Assembly (NCBI GenBank): GCA_902797395.1
Contig: CADBSO010000071.1
Span: forward strand, 1 to 34,552
DNA: 34,552 nt
Direction: 5' to 3'
Source: an uncultured Spirochaetales bacterium
GTDB lineage: Bacteria > Spirochaetota > Spirochaetia > Sphaerochaetales > Sphaerochaetaceae
The notes beneath the pieces were generated by a model. It was not told the DNA's origin. It made no database searches and saw nothing but the letters and a program-made list of their open reading frames with translations. Below, piece by piece: positions 1 to 8,190 of the stretch. Position numbers and translations under genes: made by a program. The stretch's first letter is position 1. Each line of letters opens with the position of its first letter.

Positions 1-213
1 ATTAGGCTTTTCGCCCCAAAGCGCGCCTCTCCAGCACCTCTCCGGCTCTGCGGCTCTGTCCTATCAGTCAAACTTTCGGACATAGCTATGAGTTTTGAAA
101 AACCTCCATCAACAATTTCTCTTGTTGCAATTGCCGAGCTCGGGCTTGAGGTTGGAAAAGAGGCTTATGCTGTTGTAAAGGCAACATCTGCGATGGTTGG
201 GGTGGACGATTGA
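1..213 (+). CDS. C-terminal TOBE domain of a molybdate-related protein (partial, 5' end outside window)
   Basis: The frame is open from the first base and ends with TGA at 211-213, giving 70 residues. The C-terminal part contains AIAELGLEVGKEAYAVVKAT, the typical ending of a TOBE/Mop oxyanion-binding domain, in which a LGL-x-x-G turn is followed by a strand and VKAT. The preceding stretch (CGSVLSV...) fits the first strand of the same domain. In the family such domains close the ATPase of molybdate or tungstate ABC transporters (ModC-like) or ModE-type regulators; the spacing here looks more like the ABC ATPase form, but the diagnostic N-terminal part is not in the window. Molybdopterin synthesis genes follow directly, which agrees with a molybdenum role. 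It would bind molybdate as a regulatory or structural ligand in the cytoplasm. Confidence 0.7.
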   Translation: MRLFAPKRASPAPLRLCGSVLSVKLSDIAMSFEKPPSTISLVAIAELGLEVGKEAYAVVKATSAMVGVDD

Positions 214-270
214 ATCGCTGCGCATTAGCGCATATGATACCTGCGAATCTGGAAATCTCATGTCTTTTTG

Positions 271-279
271 TGATATAAT
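271..279 (+). promoter_or_regulatory. Extended -10 promoter of moaA
   Basis: TGATATAAT (TG-n-TATAAT) is a perfect extended -10 element. The -35 position (about 251-256) has no good match, as is usual for extended -10 promoters. The -10 ends only 8 nt before the moaA ATG at 288, so the predicted transcription start is at or next to the start codon. Confidence 0.6.
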
Positions 280-287
280 CACGCCAT

Positions 288-1289
288 ATGCGCGATTCGT
301 TTCACAGGCAAATAACATATTTGCGGCTTTCTCTTACAGACAAGTGCAATTTGAAATGCGGATATTGTTGGACTTCGTTTCAGCATGATTGTCCGGCCGG
401 ATCTGCCGAAAACGGCAGGCTCGGGGAATTCACGTCATTCGGGTATGCCGAGCGGCTTATGTCGGTTCGTGCCGCGGCCAAAGTCGGCATAAGCAAAGTG
501 CGCCTTACGGGCGGTGAGCCTTTATGCTATTCCGGACTTGTGGATTTCATAGCGGATGTGAAGCGCGTGCCGGGGATCGAAGGCGTGTTTTTGACCACGA
601 ACGGAACAATGCTGGCTGATAAGGCTGCCGATCTTAAAGGCGCGGGCCTTGACGGAATAAACATCAGTCTGGACACGTTGAATAGGGACAAATACAAGCG
701 TCTTACCGGATTCGACATGTTTGATAAGGCTATGGGTGGGATTCAGGCCGCATTGTCTTCTGGTTTCGGCAAGGTTAAAGTGAATGTGGTGCTTATAGGC
801 GGGTTTAATGATGATGAGATCGGTGATTTTGTCAATTTGACCAGAGATGAGCCTTTGGATGTGCGTTTCATAGAGCTGATGCCTATGACTGGAAGTCCCT
901 TGTTTGGCAAGGAGGCTTATCTTAGCGGCAGAGTGGTTTTGGAAAGATGTCCTGATTTGAAGTCTGTGGGTATGGATGATCCCTCGTCTGTGGCCAGGTT
1001 GTATGCGTTGGGCGGAGCCAAGGGCAGGGTTGGTCTTATAGAACCGGTGTTCTCGTCTTTTTGCGATAAGTGCAATAGGCTTAGAATAACATATGACGGA
1101 TATGTGAAACCATGCTTGCATTCGTCTGACGAGTATTCGCTTGTCGGAAAATCCGAAGTTGAAATGGAAAGGACGATAAGGAATGCGATTGATGCGAAGC
1201 CTAGGGAGCACGGGGATTTGCGTTGCCTCAGAACTGATATTGACGGTGTTACCACTGGCGGAAGAAGCATGAGGCGGATAGGCGGGTAG
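288..1289 (+). CDS. moaA: GTP 3',8-cyclase, radical SAM enzyme of molybdopterin synthesis
   Basis: MoaA converts GTP with S-adenosylmethionine to 3',8-cyclo-7,8-dihydro-GTP, the first step of molybdenum cofactor synthesis, in the cytoplasm. The N-terminal motif CNLKCGYC supplies the radical-SAM 4Fe-4S cysteines (C20, C24, C27). The C-terminal cluster cysteines are C259, C262 and C276 in FCDKCNRLRITYDGYVKPC. The protein ends in MRRIGG, matching the conserved GG tail that is needed for activity in the family. RLTGGEP, the SAM-binding GGEP motif, is present. The length of 333 residues is normal. The start at 288 is fixed by alignment of DSFHRQITYLRLS with the usual MoaA start; no Shine-Dalgarno sequence precedes it. 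moaC follows after 4 nt, so the genes are cotranscribed. Confidence 0.96.
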   Translation: MRDSFHRQITYLRLSLTDKCNLKCGYCWTSFQHDCPAGSAENGRLGEFTSFGYAERLMSVRAAAKVGISKVRLTGGEPLCYSGLVDFIADVKRVPGIEGVFLTTNGTMLADKAADLKGAGLDGINISLDTLNRDKYKRLTGFDMFDKAMGGIQAALSSGFGKVKVNVVLIGGFNDDEIGDFVNLTRDEPLDVRFIELMPMTGSPLFGKEAYLSGRVVLERCPDLKSVGMDDPSSVARLYALGGAKGRVGLIEPVFSSFCDKCNRLRITYDGYVKPCLHSSDEYSLVGKSEVEMERTIRNAIDAKPREHGDLRCLRTDIDGVTTGGRSMRRIGG

Positions 1290-1293
1290 TGTT

Positions 1294-1800
1294 ATGGATG
1301 GCAATGATTTTGGAAGCGGTGAGTTTTCGCATTTTGATGAGAATGGCAGGGCGATGATGGTTGACGTGTCCGCTAAGGCTCGGACTTCGCGTGAGGCGAT
1401 TGCCAAGGCTACGGTAAAGGTGAATGCCAATACGATGTCGCTTATACTTTCCGGCGGCATAAGAAAAGGGGATGTCCTTGCGGTTGCTCAGGTGGCGGGA
1501 ATCATGGCGGCTAAAAGGACACCTGAGATAATTCCCATGGCTCATGCGCTTTTGCTGCAATCCGTTCGGGTGGAATATGCGATGGATGCGGAGCGCAATG
1601 AGATATTGATAACTTCACATGTGAAATGTGAGGGTCAGACCGGAGCGGAGATGGAGGCTCTTACCGCAGCAAGCGTTTGCGCTTTGACTATCTATGACAT
1701 GTGCAAGGCGGTTCAGAGGGATATTGAGATTACGGACGTGTATTTGCAGAGCAAGTCCGGAGGCAAGAGCGGGTCATATGAGAAGGCGGACAGGAAATGA
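1294..1800 (+). CDS. moaC: Cyclic pyranopterin monophosphate synthase
   Basis: MoaC rearranges the MoaA product to cyclic pyranopterin monophosphate (precursor Z). The family signatures are clear: FSHFDENGRAMMVDVS at the N-terminus, KGDVLAVAQVAGIMAAKRT, GQTGAEMEALTAASVCALT and YDMCKAVQRD with the catalytic Asp and Lys, then KSGGKSG near the C-terminus. The usual LCHPL loop reads MAHAL here, so the histidine is kept while the flanking Cys and Pro are replaced; this is a variant seen in part of the family as far as I can judge. The length of 168 residues is normal. It starts 4 nt after moaA and its stop overlaps the next start (ATGA), so the three genes form one translationally coupled operon. 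Confidence 0.95.
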   Translation: MDGNDFGSGEFSHFDENGRAMMVDVSAKARTSREAIAKATVKVNANTMSLILSGGIRKGDVLAVAQVAGIMAAKRTPEIIPMAHALLLQSVRVEYAMDAERNEILITSHVKCEGQTGAEMEALTAASVCALTIYDMCKAVQRDIEITDVYLQSKSGGKSGSYEKADRK

Positions 1801-2765
1801 AGCGCCTTGAAGGGCATTGGAAATTGATTGAGGATGGAAAAGGCATGGAAGGCAGGATAGTTGCGGTTTGCGTATCAGAGAGGAAAGGCGAGGTCAAAAA
1901 GGAAGTCAGCGGAGCTATTGTCTTAAGTGATTGGGGAATCGAGGGTGATGCTCATGCGGGCAAATGGCATCGTCAGGTCAGCATTCTCGCATCAGAGGAT
2001 ATCGCCGCGATGGAATCCGTTTTGGGCAGAAAACTGGAGCATGGGGCGTTTGCGGAGAATATCATAACCGAAGGCATTCGCTCGGAAAGGCTGCCGATCG
2101 GCAGTATTCTGAAAACGGAAAGGGGAGTTGTTCTCGAACTTGCTCAAATAGGAAAGGAATGCCATAGCGATTGTGCGATAAAGCGCCAAACCGGCAAATG
2201 CGTGATGCCTCAAAAGGGTTTGTTTTTCAAAGTCATCGAAGGCGGGGAACTGAAGGCTGGCGATGTCATAAGGGTTGTCTCCACATACAATGCGGCTGTC
2301 GTGGTGGTTTCCACTTCCTGCAGCACGGGAGCCAGAACGGATGAGGCTGGTGAAGCGGTTATGGACATTTTGAGGAAGAACGGTTATAAGACGCAATTCA
2401 AGTCCGTGGTTCCCGATGATGTGGAAAACATAAAAAACGAGCTGATTTCACTGTGCGCGCCTGAACGTGGCTTTCATTTGGTTTTGACGGCCGGCGGAAC
2501 CGGTTTGGCTCCGGCGGATGTCACGCCTGAGGCTACTTTAGCGGTTTTGGATAAGCGCGCTGACGGCATTTGCGAGCTTATGCGATGCGCTGGCGGGAAG
2601 ACGAATTTGAATGCGTATCTGTCCAGAGGCGTTGCCGGCGTGTTGGACAGGACTCTGATAGTTAATCTTCCCGGCAGCACAAAGGGGGCAACGGAGAGCT
2701 TGGAGGCTGTGATTCCCGTACTGCCGCATGCGCTTAGGATGTTGTGTGGGGATTCGACTCATTAA
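1797..2765 (+). CDS. Fusion of MOSC domain with MogA/MoaB-type molybdopterin adenylyltransferase
   Basis: Two domains are joined in 322 residues. Residues about 17-160 form a MOSC domain of the small stand-alone type, with GDAHAGKWHRQVSIL, FAENIITEG and the cysteine-bearing IGKECH...CVMP motif that binds sulfur or molybdopterin ligands in this superfamily. Residues about 165-320 form a MogA/MoaB domain with TAGGTGLAPADVTPEAT and NLPGS, the MPT-binding motifs; this enzyme adenylates molybdopterin before metal insertion. The gene overlaps moaC by 4 nt (ATGA). The ATG at 1797 is preceded by AGGAA; an internal ATG at 1845, where typical MOSC proteins begin, is an alternative. Similar fusions are known in anaerobes. 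The substrate of the MOSC half is not evident. Confidence 0.9.
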   Translation: MKRLEGHWKLIEDGKGMEGRIVAVCVSERKGEVKKEVSGAIVLSDWGIEGDAHAGKWHRQVSILASEDIAAMESVLGRKLEHGAFAENIITEGIRSERLPIGSILKTERGVVLELAQIGKECHSDCAIKRQTGKCVMPQKGLFFKVIEGGELKAGDVIRVVSTYNAAVVVVSTSCSTGARTDEAGEAVMDILRKNGYKTQFKSVVPDDVENIKNELISLCAPERGFHLVLTAGGTGLAPADVTPEATLAVLDKRADGICELMRCAGGKTNLNAYLSRGVAGVLDRTLIVNLPGSTKGATESLEAVIPVLPHALRMLCGDSTH

Positions 2766-2780
2766 AGGGCGCTTCTGGAA
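2762..2780 (+). repeat. Copy of dispersed intergenic repeat
   Basis: TTAAAGGGCGCTTCTGGAA overlaps the stop of the MOSC-MogA gene. It matches the complement of 10231-10249 and of 7452-7470, and partly 27715-27729. Together they suggest a consensus near CTTAAGGGCGCTTCTGAA. Confidence 0.5.
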
Positions 2781-2802
2781 TCCTAGCCTTTGACCTTTCG
2801 TT

Positions 2803-2831
2803 TTGCAGTAAAAGACGCATAAAAGTATAAT
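2803..2831 (+). promoter_or_regulatory. Promoter of the aconitase operon
   Basis: TTGCAG (2803-2808) and TATAAT (2826-2831) are separated by 17 nt. The predicted start near 2838 gives a leader of about 75 nt before the aconitase ATG at 2915. A second, weaker extended -10 (TGGTATTAT, 2892-2900) lies just upstream of the gene. Confidence 0.6.
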
Positions 2832-2914
2832 TGAAACCAATTTGATAATGACACTTCTAAAACCTGATGGGTATCTTTAGACGGGTGCTGATGGTATTAT
2901 AAAAGGATTTGCAT

Positions 2915-4849
2915 ATGGGAAAGAATTTGGCGAACAAGATATTGGATGCGCATCTCGTGTCTTATGATGCGAAGAGCAATCTGATGCGGATAAGAATGGA
3001 CTGCACGCTGACGCAGGATGCTACTGGAACATTGGCGTATTTGGAATTCATGCGCATGGGTGCGGACAAGGTCAGGACTGACCTTTCGGTTTCATATGTG
3101 GATCACAATACGCTGCAGAACGGCTTCATGAATGCGGATGACCACAGATTTTTGCAGACTGTTGCAAACAAGTACGGAATCGTGTTTTCCAAGCCTGGCA
3201 ATGGAATCTGCCATCAGGTCAATCTCGAGCGCTTTGCCGTTCCTGGCAAGACTCTCATAGGATCGGATTCCCATACTCCTACCGGTGGTGGAATGGGTAT
3301 GATAGCTATAGGTGCTGGCGGATTGGATGTCGCTTGCGCTATGGCAGGGATGCCTTATGCGATTGTGAAGCCCAAAATAGTCGGCGTGCAGCTCAAGGGC
3401 AGGCTTAAATCCGGCGTATCGGCAAAGGACGTGATAATACATTTGCTCAGGCTCCTTACCGTTAAGGGCGGTGTCAACAAGATAATGGAGTATTATGGCG
3501 AAGGGGTTGCATCGCTGAGCGTTCCGGAAAGGGCTACGATATGCAATATGGGTGCGGAGCTTGGCGCTACGACTTCGGTTTTTCCATCTGATGAGAGGAC
3601 GAGGGAGTTTTTGGCATTGCAGGGCAGGCAAAATGATTTCAAGCCTTTTGAAAGGGATGCCGACAGCACATATGATGAGGATATCATTTTTGATTTGAGT
3701 GAAGTCGTTCCGCTTGCGTCATGCCCTCATTCTCCGGATAATGTCAAGCCGGTTTCGGAGCTTTCGGATTTGAAAGTCGATCAGGTTCTCATAGGCAGCT
3801 GCACCAATTCCAGCTATAGCGATTTGGCGAAAGCGGCTTCGATTCTCAGGGGCAAAAAGGTTCATAAGGACGTGTCTCTCGGCATTGCGCCTGGAAGTCT
3901 TCAGGTGTTGAAGATGATAACCGACAACGGCATATTGCGGACATTCCTCGATGCGGGCGCCAGAATACTTGAGACCGCTTGCGGACCTTGCATCGGAATG
4001 GGGCAGTCCCCCAAGACAAATGCTGTTTCGCTTAGGACATTCAATAGGAATTTCCATGCCAGAAGCGGAACGGTGAGCGCGAATGTGTATCTGGTTTCTC
4101 CGGAGACCGCCGCAGCATCAGCTCTTGCCGGTCATGTGGCTTCTGCCGAGGGGCTTGATCTGACCGCATTTGACAAGGCGGTTTCATATCCGATCGACAG
4201 CAGTCTTCTCATATTTCCTGATTGTACCGGGGAGGTCGAGATGGGGCCGAATATCAAGCCGCTTCCGGACTTTGATGAATTTGAGAATGGTCCTGCGGCG
4301 ATAAGCGATGGCGATATGCGCGGTTTCTCAGCAAAGGTGATGGCTCGTCTCGGCGACAACATCACGACTGATGACATAATGCCTGCCGGCGCTGATGTTT
4401 TGCCGTATAGGAGCAACATAGACAAGATTTCCGAATTCGTTTTCTGCAAGCGGCTTCCGGATTTTGTCGGACATTGCAAGGAATGGGGTGGAAATGGCGT
4501 GATAATCGCAGGAAGCAATTACGGGCAGGGATCCAGCAGGGAGCATGCCGCCATTGCTCCGAGGTATCTCGGCATAAGGGCGGTGATTGCTGTCTCGTTC
4601 GCCAGAATACACCGCAAGAACCTGATTAATTTCGGTATTCTTCCGATAGAGTGCAAGCTTCCGGATGATTTTTCGGCGGAGGCTTCAGCGGATACGATAA
4701 GCATAATGCTCAATAGGGAAAAGATCCGCATATGCGCCAGCAATGGCAAGCATGCGGAGGTTGCCAATAATCTTACTGACGAGGAGTATGAGCTGGTAAT
4801 GTGCGGCGGCCTGCTGAATAAGATAAGAAAAGGTGGCGCAAATGGATGA
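2915..4849 (+). CDS. Aconitate hydratase, compact (about 640-residue) type
   Basis: Aconitase isomerises citrate to isocitrate using a 4Fe-4S cluster. The cluster cysteines are visible in IGSCTNSSYSDL and in ETACGPCIGMG. The N-terminal part has DCTLTQDATGT and SDSHTPTGGGMG (where most members have TC or TP followed by glycines), and the C-terminal swivel domain has GDNITTDDI and GSNYGQGSSREHAA, the substrate-binding loop with catalytic Ser. With about 644 residues it is the compact type found in clostridia and other anaerobes rather than the 900-residue AcnA. An in-frame TTG at 2909 is less likely than the ATG at 2915, which has AAAAGGA 7 nt upstream. It overlaps the citrate synthase gene by 8 nt, forming an operon for 2-oxoglutarate formation. 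Confidence 0.94.
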   Translation: MGKNLANKILDAHLVSYDAKSNLMRIRMDCTLTQDATGTLAYLEFMRMGADKVRTDLSVSYVDHNTLQNGFMNADDHRFLQTVANKYGIVFSKPGNGICHQVNLERFAVPGKTLIGSDSHTPTGGGMGMIAIGAGGLDVACAMAGMPYAIVKPKIVGVQLKGRLKSGVSAKDVIIHLLRLLTVKGGVNKIMEYYGEGVASLSVPERATICNMGAELGATTSVFPSDERTREFLALQGRQNDFKPFERDADSTYDEDIIFDLSEVVPLASCPHSPDNVKPVSELSDLKVDQVLIGSCTNSSYSDLAKAASILRGKKVHKDVSLGIAPGSLQVLKMITDNGILRTFLDAGARILETACGPCIGMGQSPKTNAVSLRTFNRNFHARSGTVSANVYLVSPETAAASALAGHVASAEGLDLTAFDKAVSYPIDSSLLIFPDCTGEVEMGPNIKPLPDFDEFENGPAAISDGDMRGFSAKVMARLGDNITTDDIMPAGADVLPYRSNIDKISEFVFCKRLPDFVGHCKEWGGNGVIIAGSNYGQGSSREHAAIAPRYLGIRAVIAVSFARIHRKNLINFGILPIECKLPDDFSAEASADTISIMLNREKIRICASNGKHAEVANNLTDEEYELVMCGGLLNKIRKGGANG

Positions 4850-6170
4850 GATGACGGGTTTTCTGGCGGAAAAGTATTCCGATTTGCTTAGGGATGGCCG
4901 CATAGAGTCGGATCTTTATGCGAAATACAAAGTCAAGAGAGGACTCAGGAACGAGAACGGGACCGGAGTGCTTGTCGGGCTGTCAAAAGTTTCCGATGTT
5001 TCCGGATATAGCGTGAAAAACGATGTCAAAGTCCCCAAGGAAGGCAATCTTTATTACAGGAACATAGACATTCGCGATGTGGTTAAGATGGCCAAGGGGG
5101 ATTTCGGATACGAGAACACCTGCTTTTTGCTTTTGTTCGGACATTATCCTGATCCTGTTGAGTCCCGGAAGTTCAAGAAGATGATGTCGGATGAATACGA
5201 TTTGCCGGACGGGTTCCTTGAGAACATCATATTGCCGCATCCTTCGAAATCCCTTATGAACCACATCTCCAGATCGATATTGTCCTTGTATTCATTTGAT
5301 TCCGATCCGGACAATACGCAGATTCTCGAACTGATACGCAAGGGAATCTCATTGGTTTCCAAGATGCCGGCGATTGTGTCATATTGTCTACAGGCGAAAT
5401 CGCATTATTTGGATAAGGATTCCTTGCATATTCATTATCCCCGAAAGGATTTTTCTTATGCGGAGAACATCCTGTATCTTTCGCGAAATGATGGAATTTT
5501 CACTGATATTGAGGCGAAGACGCTTGACAGGTGCCTTATGGTTCATGCCGATCATAGCGGAGGAAATAATAGCGCTTTTGTAGGAACGGTCGTGTCATCT
5601 ACGCTGACGGATTTGTATTCCATGATCTGCGCTTCATTGGCGTCGCTTAAGGGGCCGAGGCACGGCGGCGCGAGCATGGCGGTTCAGGATATGATGTCTT
5701 CGGTAATCGATGACATAGGGCTTGATCCCAAGGACAGTCAGATAGAGGCGGTTATCGATAGGATGCTCAAGAAGGATTATTTTGATAACAGCGGCCTTGT
5801 TTATGGGATAGGTCATGCCATATATACGAAATCGGATCCCAGATGCGAGATTCTTCGAGAAGAGGCCCAGAAGCTTTCCGAGAGCAAAGGAAGCGGGAAA
5901 GTCGGACTTTACATGAGGTTCGAGAAGATTGCGAAAAAGAAAGTCAGTGAGAGAACCGGGATGGAGGCGTGCGCGAATGTGGACTTCTATGCAGGTTTGA
6001 TATATGAGCTTCTGGGAGTGCCGCGCGATTTGTTCATACCTCTTTTCGCCGCTTCCCGCGTGGTCGGTTGGATTGCGCATGATATTGAGACTTTGCTTTA
6101 TTGCAATAAGATCGTCAGGCCCGCTACTAAATATGTGGGTTTTCCGGAAAATGAGGAGGAGAGGAAATGA
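4842..6170 (+). CDS. Citrate synthase
   Basis: Citrate synthase condenses oxaloacetate and acetyl-CoA. The catalytic residues are recognisable: His in LMVHADHSGGNNS, His in YGIGHAIYTKSDPR and Asp in ANVDFYAGLIYELLGVP. The substrate-binding GPRHGGAS loop is intact. The N-terminus (SDLYAKYKVKRGLRNENGTGVLVGL) is of the type seen in clostridial and related citrate synthases. The ATG at 4842 is favoured because AAAAGGTGG lies about 6 nt upstream; an in-frame GTG at 4833 would add three residues. The gene lies inside the aconitase - isocitrate dehydrogenase operon, overlapping both neighbours (8 and 4 nt), so the three enzymes are coupled. A 2-methylcitrate synthase activity cannot be excluded, but the context argues for citrate. 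Confidence 0.94.
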   Translation: MDEMTGFLAEKYSDLLRDGRIESDLYAKYKVKRGLRNENGTGVLVGLSKVSDVSGYSVKNDVKVPKEGNLYYRNIDIRDVVKMAKGDFGYENTCFLLLFGHYPDPVESRKFKKMMSDEYDLPDGFLENIILPHPSKSLMNHISRSILSLYSFDSDPDNTQILELIRKGISLVSKMPAIVSYCLQAKSHYLDKDSLHIHYPRKDFSYAENILYLSRNDGIFTDIEAKTLDRCLMVHADHSGGNNSAFVGTVVSSTLTDLYSMICASLASLKGPRHGGASMAVQDMMSSVIDDIGLDPKDSQIEAVIDRMLKKDYFDNSGLVYGIGHAIYTKSDPRCEILREEAQKLSESKGSGKVGLYMRFEKIAKKKVSERTGMEACANVDFYAGLIYELLGVPRDLFIPLFAASRVVGWIAHDIETLLYCNKIVRPATKYVGFPENEEERK

Positions 6171-7159
6171 GCAGTGATGTTGTTTTGCTTGAGGGCGATG
6201 GAATAGGTCCTGAGATCACAAAGTCGGTTGTCCGAATTCTTGATGCCGCCGGCGCGGATTTGAAGTATCATGCGTTTGATATAGGCCAGACTGCGTTTGA
6301 CAAATGCGGCAAGCTCATTCCCGAAGAGACGCTTGATGCGATTAATGAGTTCAAAGTCGCTCTCAAAGGTCCCGTTACAACGCCTGTAGGAAAAGGCTTC
6401 AGATCGGTCAATGTGTCGTTGCGGCTCAAATATGATCTTTACGTGAACCTCAGGCCGGCGAAATCGATTCCGGGGATTTCAAAATTCCAGAATGTCGATA
6501 TAGTGACCGTACGTGAAAACACCGAGGACTTGTACATAGGAGAGGAAAAGGAGATTGCAGGCGGCTTTGAGGCGATAAAGAGGATCACTGAAAAGTCTTC
6601 GGAGAGGATAATCAGATATGCTTTTGATTATGCGAAGAAGCATGGCCGCAAAAAGGTGACCTGTATTCATAAGGCGAATATTCTTAAGAAGTCGGACGGC
6701 TTGTTCTTGTCCGTGTTTGAGAAGGTTGCGGGTGAATATCAGGGCATAGAAGCTGATAGCAAGATAGTCGATAACATGTGCATGCAGCTGGTTATGTATC
6801 CTGAGAAATATGACGTTCTGGTTGCTCCGAACCTTTATGGCGACATCATATCGGATCTGATTGCAGGCTTGGTTGGTGGTCTTGGTCTTGTTGCGGGGGC
6901 GAATATTGGAAGCGATGCTGCGATTTTCGAGGCTGTTCATGGATCCGCGCCTGATATTGCCGGAAAGGGCATTGCGAATCCGCTGGCTTTGCTCAACGGC
7001 GCTTGCATGATGCTTGACCATATGGGAAAGCGCGATGTATCGTCAAGGATTCAGTCGGCAGTCTCAAAAGTTCTGCAATCCAAAACGCATCTGACGCAGG
7101 ATTTGGGCGGAAATGCTACGGGAGAGCAATTTGCCGGCGAGATCATCAGGTGTCTTTGA
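6167..7159 (+). CDS. Isocitrate dehydrogenase, probably NAD-dependent
   Basis: The protein oxidatively decarboxylates isocitrate to 2-oxoglutarate. It belongs to the beta-decarboxylating dehydrogenases: EGDGIGPEITKSV at the N-terminus, SVNVSLRLKYDLYVNLRP with the substrate-binding arginines, VRENTEDLYIGEE, and NLYGDIISDLIAGLVGGLG with the metal-binding aspartates. HGSAPDIAGKGIANP has Asp in the position that favours NAD; NADP enzymes usually have a Lys-Tyr pair there. The length of 330 residues matches the short NAD-IDH/homoisocitrate dehydrogenase group. Isopropylmalate or homoisocitrate dehydrogenase are close relatives, but the operon with aconitase and citrate synthase supports isocitrate. 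The start codon overlaps the preceding stop (ATGA). Confidence 0.92.
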   Translation: MSSDVVLLEGDGIGPEITKSVVRILDAAGADLKYHAFDIGQTAFDKCGKLIPEETLDAINEFKVALKGPVTTPVGKGFRSVNVSLRLKYDLYVNLRPAKSIPGISKFQNVDIVTVRENTEDLYIGEEKEIAGGFEAIKRITEKSSERIIRYAFDYAKKHGRKKVTCIHKANILKKSDGLFLSVFEKVAGEYQGIEADSKIVDNMCMQLVMYPEKYDVLVAPNLYGDIISDLIAGLVGGLGLVAGANIGSDAAIFEAVHGSAPDIAGKGIANPLALLNGACMMLDHMGKRDVSSRIQSAVSKVLQSKTHLTQDLGGNATGEQFAGEIIRCL

Positions 7160-7262
7160 TAGCCTGAGGGCGTTTCCGTAATTCTGGAATTCGAATCTGC
7201 CGGGCCGTTTCGTTTTGAAAAGCCGCAGGCGCTTTCGGGTAGCAGGTTTTGGAAGCGTCCTT

Positions 7263-7291
7263 TTGAAAAAACCTTGAAAAGTTCTTATAAT
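7263..7291 (+). promoter_or_regulatory. Promoter of the DbpA-domain / rluA-like / permease unit
   Basis: TTGAAA (7263-7268), a 17-nt spacer and TATAAT (7286-7291) form a near-perfect sigma-70 promoter. The start would be near 7298, leaving a leader of about 240 nt before the ATG at 7537. Confidence 0.7.
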
Positions 7292-7451
7292 CTTAGAGGC
7301 GTTTTGAAAATATGCGTCCGGAAAGCGCCTTTGGGGTTTCAGAAGAGGAAAACCGCCTGAAGATCGTGCGGTATTATGATTATGTGTTTTGCCGTTTTTC
7401 AGATGGTTTTTCAGGTTTGATTGGGTGCTGGCGAAGCGGACATTGGGGTTT

Positions 7452-7470
7452 TTCTGAAGCGCTCTTAAAA
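7452..7470 (-). repeat. Copy of dispersed intergenic repeat
   Basis: TTCTGAAGCGCTCTTAAAA is the reverse-strand form of the family that also occurs at 2762-2780 and 10231-10249. Confidence 0.45.
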
Positions 7471-7536
7471 TCCGCAGGGCATGATTAAGGCCCTTGAGAA
7501 GCCGGTTCCGGCAGCGGATTCGATTACGGAACAGAT

Positions 7537-8190
7537 ATGATAAAAGAAGAAGATTTGAGAAATATGATAAAGGACGAATTCTCGCGCATGCAGGGTTCGA
7601 GCTATGCGAAGGAAATAGAATTCGTCAAAAAAACCATAAAAAAGGAAGTCGGCCTCTTGCAGAGATCGTCGTTTCTTGCCTATTTGTTCACTCAGTTGCA
7701 CCGCAGGGAAATATTGGCGGGCGCGTCTGATGATCGGCAAGCCAAGCCAAAAGCGTTGAAGCCGGATAAGAGGAGGAATCCCGAAGAGGGTTTTCGACAG
7801 TCTTCCGCCGGACAGGATGTGAAGCAGGCTGACAGATCGGAATTCAGGCGTCCGGAGCCGAAGATCGAGGAACAGAATGCTTTTGAAAGGCCTTCTAGTG
7901 CTGTCTCGTCCGCTTCATCTGATGCATCAAGCGGTGATTCGTTCGAGTTCTGGTGCAATTTGAAGTTGTATAACAAGAGCAGGATAGAGGAATTTCTCAG
8001 GTTTGTTGAGAAGGAAAGCGGCATACCCGAAGGGACTGCTTTTGATTTTAAGAGCCTGAAGTCGTTTTCCTTTTTCAAAATAAGGGAACCGCATGCGCTT
8101 AAGGTCAAGGAGCATTTTGCGCAGCCGGCGAATTATAACGGTATAAAAGTGGTGATAAGGGTCAAAGGCGAACGCGGTGACAGGAAGTGA
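7537..8190 (+). CDS. Stand-alone DbpA-type RNA-binding domain protein
   Basis: The C-terminal 80 residues (FWCNLKLYNKSRIEEFLRFV onward, with SGIPEGTAF and KSFSFFKIREPHALKVKEHF) match the DbpA/CsdA C-terminal RNA-binding fold that follows the helicase core in DbpA, where it recognises 23S rRNA hairpin 92. Here no helicase motifs exist. The N-terminal about 65 residues are a charged helical segment (EEDLRNMIKDEFSRM...LAYLFTQLHRREI), followed by a Ser/Lys/Glu-rich linker (about 70-135). The GTG of the pseudouridine synthase gene overlaps its stop. The neighbour suggests a role in rRNA handling or ribosome assembly, which is inference. The domain call is moderately strong; the function is not known. 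Confidence 0.7.
   Translation: MIKEEDLRNMIKDEFSRMQGSSYAKEIEFVKKTIKKEVGLLQRSSFLAYLFTQLHRREILAGASDDRQAKPKALKPDKRRNPEEGFRQSSAGQDVKQADRSEFRRPEPKIEEQNAFERPSSAVSSASSDASSGDSFEFWCNLKLYNKSRIEEFLRFVEKESGIPEGTAFDFKSLKSFSFFKIREPHALKVKEHFAQPANYNGIKVVIRVKGERGDRK

Larger units (their letters stand above)
7160..7536 (+). other. Intergenic region with promoter and repeats
   Basis: This 377-nt spacer has no convincing gene. It contains several pieces of the dispersed repeat (CTGAGGGCGTTTCCG at 7164-7178, AGCAGGTTTTGGAA at 7241-7254, TTCTGAAGCGCTCTTAAAA at 7452-7470) and a near-consensus promoter at 7263-7291. An open frame at 7312-7488 (58 codons) has no ribosome binding site and overlaps a repeat copy. Confidence 0.5.

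Noticed and set aside
522..1460. Large minus-strand open frame opposite moaA and moaC
   Set aside because: Both plus-strand genes are certain from their motifs; the antisense frame has no recognisable domain.
7312..7488. 58-codon open frame after the promoter at 7263-7291
   Set aside because: No Shine-Dalgarno sequence, no recognisable composition of a gene, and it covers repeat copies.
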